A stretch of 64,000 nt of DNA. Source: Halichoerus grypus. Lineage: Eukaryota > Chordata > Mammalia > Carnivora > Phocidae. The position numbers and the translations under genes are program-made. The notes under the pieces were generated by a model. That model did not search any database. It was not told where the DNA came from and saw only the letters and a list, made by a program, of their open reading frames with translations. The stretch covers positions 91,073,313 through 91,137,312 of the forward strand of contig NC_135722.1 of the NCBI RefSeq assembly GCF_964656455.1, read 5' to 3'. This document shows, in pieces, positions 22,401 through 36,500 of the stretch. How positions within the stretch are numbered: the first letter of the stretch is position 1; the number at the start of each line of letters is the position of its first letter.

Positions 22401-25400
22401 AAATCCAGAGCATGTCAGTGAAGGCTCACATGAGAAAAGTTGCCCCTCCCTACGTGATTTCACAGAGTCCCTACTTGTCATTTTAAGAATGCACACAGTT
22501 TCAAGGTCATTGGCAAGTGTGCAGTTCATTAAAGTTCCCAGCTTCTATCCAGCCTAGGAGAGGCACAAAAGGCTCCTGGCTATTTTGGGCTTTGCTGAAT
22601 TTCATTTTCCCAGGCACTTGATGCGGGGACAAATCCGAAGGTCAATGCCCGCATGCTTGTTGTTGATTCTTGCAGCAGAGAATGTAACGCAGCGATGCAA
22701 GGAGTGGTCCGCTGGCCTTCCCCGTGGGTGTGGTGCTTGGAGTTTTGTCTTGGAGACAGCAAATCATGTTTGCCTCTTGGCTTTAGAATGCTACTGAGAC
22801 TTGGCGTTTAGCATTAGGCTGGATTAATGAAGCTCTAATGGTGCCTGATGGAGATTGGATTATCACCCATGTTTAAGAAGCAGACTCTGAAATCCTGCTG
22901 AATGGATGTCTAATGAACACTTGATGAGTCCTCTCAAAGTGCTTTCTTGTAATTGTAGGAAAATAACGAATAAGCGGATCACCCAAGCACGGCTATGAAA
23001 TTGTGTTTTCTTGAGTTCCTTCAATGTGCTTCATGACCGATTGTACACCTTGCGCAACTACGAAAAATCTCTTTGCTTCTATGCCCATAAATCATATATC
23101 ATTCTGGATTTTACGTGTGTTAAGAGCACTCCCCTGTCCAGATTTCGAGTGTCTGTGCTCTTGTCCATCCTGCACTTACCTTTTCAGCATCTTACCCTGG
23201 ATTTTGTCATGTTTTGAATTTGATCCATATGTATACGTAGTTGCTTATTTTTAAATGGCTGTTTCTTTATATTAGTCAATCTAAATAAAGTTTACTTTCT
23301 TAGACCTTGTTTTCATAGGTATCGCTCATGTTTGACATGCATAGGCACCTGAGGGAGATTGCATAGAGCCCTCATTTATCATTAGGTAATATTAACTCAA
23401 GCGTCACTGGCTACCTTGGATGGCATTATTTTAGGAATTTGGTTTACTGATTTACATTAATCTCTCAGTGTTGACTCATTTGTTTATTTTCCTGTGTGTG
23501 AGAGTTTGTGACTTTAGGTAATTTCCCCTAACCCCCAAGAACTCTTTCTGAGATAAGTGAGTTAAATGACCTGAATTGTAGAAAAGGGTTTCTTATAATG
23601 CACATATCGGAATTTTTAAAAGAAATGTAATAAAGGGAACCCCATCTTCCCTCACTAAAAACCAACTGTTAGAGGGTATTTTTTTTTTTTTAAGATTTTA
23701 TTTGTTTATCTGACAGAGAGAGAGAGAACAAGTAGGCAGAGAGACAGGCAGAGGGAGAGGGAGAAGCAGGTTCCCCGCTGAGCAGGGAGCCCGATGCGGG
23801 GCTCGATCCCAGGACCCCGGGATCATGACCTGAGCCGGAGGCAGCCGCTTAACCGGCTGAGCCACCCAGGCGCCCCTGTTAGAGGGTATTGATTGATTCC
23901 TTTCATATATTTGCCTTAGAGTGTCCACGACGGAGACTTATATTGCTAGAGGGAGGCATTGTGCCACCTGTGGGCTCAATAGAGCATTTTGGGTAATAAG
24001 TAAGCAGGAATAGCATTGGCATTATCCCCTTAGCTACATTAGATGTCAAGGAGTTAATTCTTGACCATTTAGATTGCAGGCCTCTGAAATTGAAATGCAT
24101 CTAAACTCTATGATGGCCCTGATCTTAATGAGATTCAGCCAGAAAATCTACCCCGATATCCACCTGCCTCTATCTATCTAATCTATCTATCTATCTATCT
24201 ATCATGGTCTTCCTCCTTCTCTCTCAATCTTCTTTGCCCATAGGAAAGGAAAGGAAACATGGGTATTTTTTTTTAAGATTTTATTTATTTATTTGACAGA
24301 GACAAAGCGAGAGAGGGAACACAAGCAGGGGGAGTGGAAGAGGGAGAAGCAGGCTTCCCACTGAGCAGGGAGCCCAATGTGGGATTCTATCCCAGGACCC
24401 TGGGATCATGACCTGAAGCCAAAGGCAGACGCTTAATGACTGAGCCACCCAGGTGCCTCCAACATGGGCATTTCTTTCTTTTCTCTTCTTTTTTTAAAGA
24501 TTTTATTTATCTATTTGACACAGAGAGAGCACAAGCAGGGAAGCGGCAGGCAGAGAGAGAAGCAGACCCCCTGCTGAGCAGGGAGCCCGATGCGGGACTC
24601 GATCCCAGGACCCTGGGATCATGACCTGAGCCGAAGGCAGACACTTAACCGACTAAGCCACCCAGTCGCCTCCAACATGGGCATTTCTTAGGTTCATGAC
24701 ACATGAACTATTTGGTTGAGGGGCAGATTTATTTTCAGGGGCAATTTATTTTTTGCCAGAGGTGATTTGATTGTAGACTCTACCATTTATATCTCAATGG
24801 GGAGAAAGCCCTCTTCTCTTAAGCAAGCACCTTTCATGCTGAAACCCCTGGCCAGGGTCCATTCTCTTGGCTCTTTCTCTTCTGGTAGTGCCTTTAATTC
24901 CATTTCCAAGCTGCTTTGCTCTTGCATGCTGGAAGGCAGATGATCTCAGCCTGGCACACACAGAAGCCTCTCTCCTCCACTGGCCCAGCTCTTCCTTCCT
25001 CCAGGCGGGGCCAGGCCACAGATGTGCGCTAATAAGAGCTTCTCTTTGTTTACAGGGTTTGGGATGCTCTGACAGAGAATTACATCCCTTCACTCTCAGA
25101 AGACTGGAGGGACCCAAACATGGAGGCTCTGAATGGCAACAGCTCTGATATTGAGGTACCTCTCTGGGGCCCCTTACTTAATAAGGCTTGAGAAGATGTG
25201 GATTCCAGTTAGAAAATCATTCAGTAATTCAGCAGTCTTCCCCATTAGGTAATGAAGCTCAGCAACAGCTCTAAAACCTTGCTGGGAAGGCAGGAGTTGT
25301 GGAGGAGGTGAAGAATAAGATGAGGGGACATCCAGTGTATACGAGGTGATCCAAATGGCTATCCGTAAAAAGTGTAAATGCAAATTACTCTGTGGTTGAT

Positions 25401-28400
25401 CTGTGTCCTGCAACGTGCAAAATAAGGTGGTCTGAAGTAAGAGGAGGAGAGTGACCATAACAGGCTTCTCTTGTGTTCAAATAATAATGATTAAAAAAAA
25501 AAAATCAAGTTTTTCTATCTAAAATGAACTGTTCAGTACCACCAAAAACAAGATGGCAAATACTGATAGATTTGTGGCAAGGTCAAAGCCTGGCAAATGA
25601 CCAAAGCTGGGGCCTAGACATTAGTGAGGTGGCCACTCAGTGGAGAGTGGCCAATGAGACGGTTATAGACTCAACCAAGAAGATGTTTATGCAGCTGAAC
25701 CTGAGTCACATTCTGTGCTTACTGATGCCAAAGAAGAAAGTAGCCTAAAGGCTTCTGAATAAAGAGAATACTTGTTTTGAGTTGATTTGCATGGGCTAAG
25801 GAGTGACCTTTCAGAAGATCCAAATGGCCCTTCCTAGCTGAATCTACGTATAGAAAAGTAAAATCATTTAATAGCTCTGTCCTTCCTAAAAGCCGATTTC
25901 TGCCTTGCTTGGTTTTCTAGTTTCAGCTGTACAGGAAATTTGACAAATTCTTATCAGGAAGGGCTGTTACGCCCTGTGGGCTCAGCAAATGATGGAAAGG
26001 GAGGTGGATCTCATCTTCCTAGGTCCTCCAGAATTGAGTCCAAGTAAAAGAGCAAGAGACACATTTCCCTTACTGGGCGATATTTCTGCAGATCATTGCC
26101 CCAAATAGCACAGCAAAGAGATCAGCAGTTGGCTGATTTGTTGAAAAGGTGGCTGTACAACCTTAACTCTTTTAATAATTAGCAATCCAAAATTCTCAAA
26201 ACCTCAAGGTTTCACTGATGGGGTAGGTCAGGTGGCGACTTTGACACTAGGAGATTCGGGACAAGCCTACTCAGTGTGAATACAGGACGCTGTGTCCCAA
26301 GTCCTGTTTTGGCTCCCGACTGCTTGTTTTCTCTTGAGATGCTAATGTATATCCTTACCCCAGATGCAAAGGACAAGGAGGCAACCATGGAATAAATCTA
26401 ATTACTGAAATAAAATCAGGTCCATCATGGTGCAAAAGGCAGATTTTGCTTTGTTATCTCTTTGGCCACCTTTCCAACTCATTTTGTAGATTAAGCCAAA
26501 GGATGTATAAGATAGCCTGCCCTTCATAAGGTCTCTAATTTATCCTCATTTGCAGATTTCCCTCAAGAGGTTTAATATTTCAGGGCAAATTGAATGACCC
26601 TGAGAAGGATGATCTTGAGTTCCACTCCTTGTGAAATTTCTTCCATCCAACCCATGGGAAAATGACAAGGTAGCAAAAGTGGATGGATTAAGGCTGTTTT
26701 ATTTCATCTCCTTTATTATTGGGATTCATTACAGTAGAAGCTCTTTTAACTGACCTCAGTTTAAATGATTTGCTAGATTAACCAGCGCTCTGTATTCCTG
26801 TAAGAGAGCGGCCAACCCAGTGCCCTTGACTTGCTGAATGCACACAGCTGGTAGGCTTCTTTGAGCAAGCCCTCATAGCTCTTCTTCTACTTAAGTGGTT
26901 CATCGCCAAGAATCAGTTGTGTTTGTTCCCAAACCTCTTTATGCTTGTCCTTGTGACTCTAAGAAATGTAATCAAACATTATAGAAGCTGTTGGATTATG
27001 ACAGCAAAGAGAGTCGTGTTTTGCTCTTTTAAATCAAAGTAACACATGTACATAGTCTTTTTCTTAAAAAATATTTTATTTATTTATTTGAGATAGAGCG
27101 AGAGAAAACATGAACGTGGGCGGGGGGCTGGGAGGGGAAGGGATAGAGGGAGAGGGAGATGCAGGCTCTCCACTGAGCAGGGAGCCTGATGTGGGGCTCA
27201 ATCCCAGGACGCTGAGATCATGACCTGAGCTGAAGGCAGACGCTTAACCGACTGAACCACCCAGGCGCCCCACACATGTACATAGTCTTGAAAGTCAAAT
27301 AATACTTTAAAAATATTATAAGACCTAAAGCCTCCCCCCCTCCCCTGCCACCAGCAGCTCCTGAATTGTCTTTCTTACTCCAAAGAGGCAACCACTTTTA
27401 TTTCTTTTGGCATATACCTCAAATTTTCTAAGTAACACATTTATATTGCTGTTCGCTTGATGATTAAAATCAACAGTTTGGGCTGTTATCTATTAACTTT
27501 ATACTATAGAAGATAAGATTTAACATTTTCACACCACCTCAAATATTCACACTTAGCCTTCCCCCTTCTAATAGAGGGTTGTCACCAATTTATAGTGAAA
27601 TCAATATTAAATATATAAACTATCATAGCTATGTAAATACTATTTCTTACTGAATCATATAGTGTTGTATAAGAATATTTCTTATCTTATACAACCTTTT
27701 GTTTAACTTGGAGTAAAGAATTACCTTGTTTTTTATTTGTTTAATTTTCTGTATACCTATCTATCAGTAGTTCAACCCCAAACTCTGAGTGAAATTTAAA
27801 TCTCACAATATGGTTAAAAAAAACCCAGACATTCAGGGGTGCCTGGGTGGCTTAGTTGGTTGGACGTCTGCCTTCAGCTCAGGTAGTGATCTCAGGGTCC
27901 TGGGATGGAGCCCTGCATCCGCATCAGGCTCCCTGCTCAGCGGGCAGTATGCTTCTCCCTCTGCGTCTGCCCCTCCCCCCACCTCCCTTGTGCTCTCTCT
28001 CTCTCTCTGTCAAATAAATAAATAAAATCTTAAAAAAAAAATCAGACATTCTGTCAATTCTTTTTTTTTTTTTTTTGTCTTGAAAACATCCAAATGAGTA
28101 CCTCCATCTTTCTACTATAAACTAGTCTGGTTGTATTCTAGATCTAGTGCACGGCTATTGTCGTGGGACTTTCCTTCACTTTCATCCCCGGGGTTCTTCC
28201 TGCCTGATTGCTGTATTTTTTTATCTTTCTGGGTATATTCCCTTGTTTTGGTGGGAAAAAAAATTCACTATATTCTTGAGAAAGGGTATAGAGGAATATG
28301 TTTTTTAGACTATAGTAGAATGTCTTTATTTTCCTGTCATATACTTGATTGAGAGTTTGATTTGATAATTATTTTAGATTGCAAATTTTTTTTTACCTGG

Positions 28401-30513
28401 AATTCTGAAGGCATTGTTCTCTTATCTTCCAGCTTTCCCTTGCTGTTGAGAAGCCCTCAAATCCATTCTGATTCTCCTTTTATATGTGACTCTCTTTTGG
28501 TTCTTTCTGAAAGTGTTTAGGATCTTCTTTTTTCTTTCTCATTTGAAATTTTCCATTGATGTGCCTTATAGTGAGATCCCCGCCCCCCATTCATTCTGCA
28601 TTATACTTCGTGGGCCCTTTCAGCCTGGAAGCTCATGACTAAATTGTGGCATGTTTTCTTGTGTTATTTCTCTGAAGATGAATTATTTCTGTTTTCTGCC
28701 TCTATTGAGATGATTATGTATGGAGTTCTCTCCTTTATGATGTTAATGGGATAAATGACATGAATTGATTCTCAAATATTAAGTCAACCTTGCATTATTG
28801 AGATAAACCCAACTTGGTCGTGGTGTATTATTCTTTTCTTTTATTTCATTGTGTGGTTTTCTTTTTTTTCTCATAGCTTTACTGAAGGATGATTGGCATA
28901 CAATAAATGGCACATTTTAAAGTTTTCAATTTGATAAGTTTTGACCATATGTATACATCCGTGAAACTATCACCACAATCAGGATATCAAGCATATCCAT
29001 TAACCGCTCCCTTTCACCCCCCAATCTCCAGGCAACTCATTTCTGTCACTATAGGTTAGTTTGCATTTTCTAGAATTTTGTATAAATGGAATCATGCAGC
29101 AGATACTCTTTTTTTTTTGGTCTGGCTTTTAAAAACTCAGTATAGTTATTTAGATATTCATCCATATTTTGCTTATATCAACAGTTCACTCCTTTTTATT
29201 GCTGAGGGGTGTTCGCATTATAGAGATATACCATAATTGGCTTATTCATTCACCTGTTGATGAATATTTGGGTTGTTTGTGAATATTGTAAATAAAGCTA
29301 TTATGAATATTCTTGCCTAAGTCTGTTTGTAGACCTATGTCTCCATTTCTCTTGGGTAAAAAAATCCTATGAGTGGAATGTTGCGGTCTTATGGTAAATG
29401 TATGACATTTTTAAGAATCTGCCAAACTGTTTTCCAATTTGAGAACTCCAGTTAGTCCACATCCTCACCAACACCTGTTATGGACAGCCTTTAACATTTT
29501 AGACATTGGAGTAGGTATATAGAGTACCTTGTTTTGGTTAAATTTGCACTTCCTTAGTAACATGATATTGAACATCTTTTCATGTGCTTAGTTATAATCT
29601 GTGTATCTTCTTCAGTGAATCCTTTGCCCACTGTGTATTCTTAAGTTGCTATTGTTCCTTATATTAAAAGATAAAATAGGCATACTAAAATTTTAAGAGT
29701 TTATTTAAGTAAGATCAAATTGGACAGCCCCAAACCCAAAGTGCTTAGGAGTGCTCCACCAACGGGAACTAGAGGAACAACTTTTATATAGAAAAGGTGG
29801 AAGCAAAGGAAGAAAATTATTTGATTGGCTATAGCTTAAATAGTTATATTATTTGGGAAAGCCTAGCTGGCTGTTTGTGACTGGTTGTTCTTTGATTTGA
29901 ATTCTTACCCTTGAGGCATTAGAGGCTTAGGTTTTGGTTTGCTTGGTAGGCTATTAAGGCATTAAAACCACCTCAGTCTAATGGCTTCCTTGTTTAATTA
30001 ACACATACATTCTAGATATAGTCCTTTGTCTGATATATGTTTTTTTTTTTTTAAAGATTTTATTTATTTATTTGACAGAGAGAGACACAGCAAGAGAGGG
30101 AACACAAGCAGGGGGAGTGGGAGAGGGAGAAGCAGGCTTCCCGCGGAGCAGGGAGCCCGATGTGGGGTTTGATCCCAGGACCCTGGGATCATGACCTGAG
30201 CCGAAGGCAGACGCTTAACGACTGAGCCACCCAGGCGCCCCTGTCTGATATATGCTTTATGCACATCTTTTTGTCTGTGGATTGCCTTTTAACTTTTTAA
30301 ACCTATTTTGAAGGTCAAGTGTTTCTTAAATGTGATGAAGCCCAATTTGTTGCTTTTTTCTTTTTATAGTTTGTGCTTTGTGTGCAGTATTTAAGTAGTC
30401 ATTCATATTTTTTTAGAAGTCTTCTAGAAGTTGTATAGTTTTAGCTCGTCTGTGGCTTATGATTCATTTCAAGTTAGTTTCTGTATATGGTGTAAGGTAA
30501 GGGTCAAAGTTCA

Positions 30514-30549
<36 letters not shown>

Positions 30550-33500
30550 TATCCAATTATTCTGGTACTACTAATTGGAAATATTGTTCTTTCCCTATTA
30601 AATTGTCTTGGCACCTTTGTCGAAAATCAATTGACCATATATGTGTGGATCTATTTCTGAATTCTTTATTCTGTTTCGTTGATGTATGTCTATCTCTATG
30701 CCGATACCATGCTGTCATCATTACTATAGCTTTGTGATAAGTCTTGACATAAAGTAGTACAGCTGCTGACCCTTGAACAACACAGGTTTAAACTGTGTGA
30801 GCCCACTTACATGTGGATATTTTGGGGGAAAAACAGTACTGTACTATAAATGTGTTTTCTCTTCCTTATGATTTTCTTCATAACATTTTTTTTCTCTCAA
30901 GCTTACTTTATTGTAAGAATACAGTATATAATACATATAAAATACCAAATATGTGTTAATCAGCTGTCTATACTATCAGTAAGGTTTCTGTCAACTTAAC
31001 CAGTAGTTAAGTTTTGGTGGAGTCAGAAGTTATATGTGGATTTTTGACAGCGCCGGGCATCCGCACCCCGAGGGTCATTGTTCGAGGGTCAACTAGTATA
31101 TGTCTTTCAACTTTGTTCTTTTTTTTTTGAAGTTGTTTTGGCTATTTTTGGTCCTTTGCATTTCCATATAAATTTTGGAATCAGCTAATTAATTCCTCTA
31201 AGTTGCTGGAAATTCAACTTGTGATGTGTTAAATCCATAGATCAATTTATATATGTAGATCAATTTATATGTTAATGTGGTGAATTACACGAATTGATTT
31301 TCAAATATTAAACCAACCTTTCATTCTTAAGATAAACCCCACTTAGTCATGATATAGTATCCATTTTATATAATGTGGGATCTGATTTGCTAATATTTTA
31401 TTAAAGATTTTTGTGTCTCTGTTCACAAGGAATCTTTTTCTGTAATTTTCTTGTAATGTCACAACATGAATTGGGAATTTTTCTTTCTCTAGTTTCTGAA
31501 AAAGTTTGTCTTAGATTCGTATTATTTCTCCCTTACATGTTTGGTAGACTACACCAGCGAAACCATCTGGACCAGGGGTTTTCTCTGTGGAAGGTTTTTG
31601 ATGACGCATTCAATTTCTTAAATAAATATAGGGGTGTTCAGATTTTCTGTTTCTTCCTTCAGTTGATTTTGGTAAATAGTGTTTTTCACGGAATTTTTTC
31701 ATTTAATCTAAGTAATTGAAGTATTGACCTTCTGTTCCTCCAGTTGATTTTGGTAGTGTTTTTCAGGAAATTTTTTCATGTAATCTAATTAATTGAAGTA
31801 TTGACCACAAAGTTGTTTATGATATGCTCTTATTATTTTAATGTTAGTAAGATCTACAGATCTTACTATAGTGATATTCTCCTTTTTATTTCCGATCTGC
31901 TAATTTGTGTTTTCTTCTTCTCTCCCTCTCCTTCCCTTCTTCTCTCTTCAGTCTAGTTATGGGTTTATCACTTTTTTTTGTGGGGGGGGGTTATCACTTT
32001 TATTAATCTCTCCAGAGAACCACTCTTGGTTTCTTTTTTTCCTCTGTTGTTTGTTCATTTTCTAATCTGTTGATTTCTTTCCTTAACTTTATTATTTCCT
32101 TCCTTATACTTACTAGGGTCTTACTAAGCCTTTTAAGGTGGGAGCTTAGATCAGATTTTAAACTTTAAAAATAATTGTCTTAGTCCATCCAGGCTGCTAT
32201 AACAAAATACTACAGACAGGGTGGCTTATAAACAACAGAAATTTATTTCTCACAGTTAAGGAGACTGGACATCCAAGATCAGGGTGCCAGCATGATTAGG
32301 TTCTGGAAAAGGTGCTCTTCTGGCTTGCAGACTGCCAGTTTCTGGCTGTGTTCTTACATGGTACAAGGAATCTCAGGAGCTCTGTGGAGCCTCTTTTATA
32401 AAGTACCAATCCCATTCATGAGGACTCTACCTTTATGCCTAAGCAAATCCCTGAGGCCCCACCTCTTAATACCATCACGTTGGGCATTAAGATATCAACA
32501 AATGAATTTTGGGAGGACACAAGCATTCAGACTGGCAACAACATTAAGCACCTTAAAATAATAAAATTTCCTTTAAGCATTGCTTTACCTGAATCCCACA
32601 ATTTTAAGATGGTATGTTTTTACTAACCTCAGTTTGAAATATTTTCTAATTTCTCTTGTAATTTCTTCTTTGACCTATGGGTTATTTAGATGTATGTTAC
32701 TTAATTTCAAAATGTTTGGGGATTTTATAGTTATCATTTTGTATTGATTTCTGATTTAATCTTATCAGAGAACATAATCTGTACAAATTCAATCTTTTAA
32801 AATATATTGGGATTGATATATAGCCCAGCATATGTTGTATCTTAGGAATGCATTATGTGCCATTGAAAAGCATGTATAATCTGTAATTATTGGTTGTAAT
32901 GTTCTGTAAAGGTCAACTAGATTAAGTTGGTTTATAGTATTGTTGAATTCTCCTAGCTCTTAACTGATTTTTTTGTCTGTTTATCCATTACAATTTATTT
33001 TTTTGTTTTAAGTTTTATTATTGAAGTATAGTTGATGTACAATGTGAAATTAATTCTCTTTTCAGGTGCACAACATAGTGAGTTGACAATTCTATACATT
33101 ATGCAATGCTTAACCATGATAAGTGTAGTTACCATCTGTCGTCAAACAATATTATTACAATATTATCGACTATATTCCCTTTGCTATACTTTAAATCTCC
33201 ATGATTGATTGATTGATTAATTTTAAGTAAGCTCTACACCCAACATGGGGCTTGAACTCACGACCCTGAGATCAAGAGTCACATGCTGTACCAACTGAAC
33301 CAGCCAGGTGCCCCTTTGATTTATTTATTTTATAACTGGAAGTTTGTACCTCTTAACCCTCTTCAGCTGTTTTGCCCATGCCTCTCCCCACCACCCTTCC
33401 CTCTGGCAATCACTAGTTTGTTCTCTGTATTTATAAGTATTTCTATTTTTGTTTGTTTTGTCTTTTAGATTACACATATACGTGAAATCATGGTATTTGC

Positions 33501-36500
33501 CTTTCTCTGTCTGGTTTATTTCACTTAGCATAATACCCTCTGGGTCCATTCATGGTGTCACAAATGGCAAAATCTCATTCTTTTTTATGGTTGAATAATA
33601 TTCCATTATATATAGATATATATGTCACATCTTCTTTATCCATTCATCTATCAATGGACACTTGGGCTGCTTTCATATCTTGGCTATTGTAAATAATGCT
33701 GCAATAAATGTAGGGGTGCATATTTTTTTTTGAATTAATGTTTTCATTTTCTTTGGGTAAATACCCGGTAGTGTAATTACTAGATTTTATCATGTTTCTA
33801 TCAATCCTTTTACTTTTCACCTGTGTCTTTGTTTATTTTTTCTAAGATTTTAAAAATTTATTTATTTGACAGAGAGAGACACAGCGAGAGAGGGAACACA
33901 AGCAGGGGGAGTGGGAGAGGGAGAAGCAGGCTTCCCGCTGAGCAGGGAGCCAAATGTGGGGCTCGATCCCAGGACCCTGGGATCATGACCTGAGCGAAGG
34001 CAGATGATTAATGACTGAGCCACCCAGGCACCCCTGTCTTTATGTTTAATGTGTGTCTTTTATAGATTGCATACAGTTAAATCTTTTATGTTTAGTCTGA
34101 CAATGATGATCTATGCTTTTTGTTTATTGAGTTTAGTTCATCTGCATAGTATTCAGTTCATTAGCATTTAAAGTAACTTTAATAATTTGTGTTTAGGGGT
34201 ATGATCTTGCATTTCTATTTGTCCTGTCTGGGTTTTTTGTTGTTGTTGTTCCTCTGTCCCAACTTCCTTGCCTTCTTTTGTGTTAATCAAATTTTCTTGG
34301 TATTCCATTTTCTTTCTTCCATTGGATTTTTTTTTTTTTTTTAAGATTTTATTTATTTATTTGACAGAGAGAGACACAGCGAGAGAGGGAACACAAGCAG
34401 GGGGAGTGGGAGAGGGAGAAGCAGGCTTCCCGCGGAGCAGGGAGCCCGATGTGGGGCTTGATCCCAGGACCCTGGGATCATGACCTGAGCCGAAGGCAGA
34501 CGCTTAACGACTGAGCCACCCAGGCGCCCCTCTTCCATTGGATTTTATTATTTTTATTTTTTAAAGATTTTGTTTATTTATTTGACAGAGAGAGAGAGCA
34601 AGCACAAGCAGGGGGAGTGGCAGGGCAGAGGGAGAGGGAGAAGCAGATTCCCCACAGAGCAGGGAGCCAGATGTGGGGCTCGATCTCGCGACCCTGCTCA
34701 TGACTTGAGGCCATGGCAGACACTTAACAGACTGAACCACCCAGGCACTCCCTCTTCCATTGGATTTTAGCTATACCTCTTTGTGTGCTTGTTTTTTGCT
34801 TGTTTTGTTTTCGTTTTTTACTGACTGCTCTAAGAATTACACTCTGCATTATTAAGTTATCATAGTCTATTTAGGATTCATATTATGCTACTTCACATAA
34901 AATGTAAAACACTTTCAACAGTGTAAGTGTATTCCCGTCATCCTTTGTGCTATTGTTGTCATATAATTTACATCAATCCACATTCGTACCCCACAACACA
35001 AATTATTATTTTTGCTCTAGACAGTTAGTTGTCTTTTAAAGAAATTAGGAGAAGGAAAAAACATAATTTTTTTATATTTACCATTTCTGGTGTTATTTAT
35101 TTCTTCCTGTAAATCTGATTTTTAAGCATTTTTTTTCAGGCCAAAAAACTCTATAATATTTCTTATAGCGTTAGTTCACAGGTGACAGATTCTCAGCTTT
35201 CATTTATTTCATGTTTTCCCTTCTTTCAATGATCACAGCCTTGCACTGTCTGTGCCCAGTGCCTCAAAACAATCGGCTCTTAGATTTATAGTTGTATGTG
35301 GCAGGGAAAGTCCAGTACTAGCTACTCTTTTGTGGCTGAAAGAGGCCATCTCTTCTGTTTTTGCTTTTCGGAATTCCTTTATTCAAGTGTTGGACTTAAA
35401 CTGATCTTTTGCTTTTTCTCCCCTCCCATTCTCTATCTACTTATTTTCTTTTACTCTCTAGGTGATTTTCCCAGCCTTATCTTCAGCTCTTCTACTGAAA
35501 ATACAAATTTTGCTACCATAATTTTGATTTCTAAGAGCTCTTTCTTGTTGTTTTTTAAAATTAATTCTACTAAACAGGCCATGTTTCAAGGAAGCAATGT
35601 TTTCTTGGTATCCCTCTGAGTGCAGTAATGATAGGAAGGAGTCTCTCCTGCCCTCTGTTTAGCTTTTGATTTACCTTTCCTATGTATTTGTTTTAGTCCC
35701 TTTTTTTCATGTCGGGGATTGTCTGCAAATGTTTGACAATCCTTGGGCATATTTAAAAGTGAGGCTAGACTCACAGAGATCTTCCTGTGGGGACAGGGCT
35801 TGTCTCCTACTGCCCCCCACTGTAATGATCAGGAAGGACCTGGTCATTTTGTTAGGAGACCCCAAATACTGGCATGTACCTGTATGTCTTTTATTTGCAC
35901 AGTGAAACAGAAATGTATTGACCACTAAGTGGAGTCCTCCAGTGTTTTGCTTGAGGAGGATAAGCTTGACTGCCAGCATCCTTGGAGCCTAATCAGGGCA
36001 GGAGGCTGAGGGTCTCGGGTAGACTTTCACTTAATCCCTCTGTTTTCGGCAAGATCCCTCACCCCTGCTTTCAGGTGGGCTGGTGTCTCTTAGGTCCAAG
36101 TCCTCCTTCGCTCAGCCTTTCCGAAGTGAAACCTCCACCTCTTTTCATGGTGAGAGGGTAGTAGTTGTCTTTCTTCATGGGAGAGGAGAAGAGACTTGGG
36201 GTCTCACTGCTCCTATGAAGAATCCTGGCAGATCCTTCCTTTTGCAGCCCCACCTCCCAGTGCCCCCGAAGTCTCCAATTCTAGAGTCTTTCAGCATTTT
36301 TGGGGGTGAAAACACATACTTTGGGAAGCTTTCTCCCATAGGGCTTAACCCTCTAGCCTGCTAGCTCAGCATCTGCTTTCTAGCATCTTGTTCGCTGTTG
36401 TCTTTCCTCGGGTTTGTTTTGTCCTTGCAGGATATTCTCTTTCGGTCCTTTTGCTCTCACTTTAGTAGGGTTTCAGAAGGAAGAGGAAATAAATGTGTGC

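Larger units (their letters stand above)
16462..25055 (+). other. FEZ1 intron 2
   Basis: 8.6 kb. It contains SINEs at 17196, 17870, 18947, 19807, 20469, 23681, 24269 and 24477, a 60-bp copy of an intron 1 segment (17667-17726), MIR and L2 fragments (18.3-18.9 kb, 21.93-22.17 kb), a GT tract (21018-21100) and an ATCT repeat (24172-24203). 19290-19450 and 22560-22960 are repeat-free and look like possible regulatory blocks. Confidence 0.8.
28080..35700 (-). mobile_element. Mosaic of old antisense L1 fragments
   Basis: Long AT-rich stretches read on the minus strand as L1 ORF2 and 3' UTR remains (for example 28740-28850, 28885-29640, 31110-31850, 32990-33200, 33560-33720). Two separate places, 28750-28840 and 31265-31350, carry the same L1 segment, so more than one L1 is present. 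All frames are broken. Other elements listed here interrupt it. Confidence 0.7.

Noticed and set aside
25524..25748. 74-codon open frame in intron 3
   Set aside because: No recognisable domain, no splice sites fitting the FEZ1 frame, and short enough to occur by chance.
31411..31719. 102-codon open frame in intron 3
   Set aside because: Lies in antisense L1 ORF2 remains.
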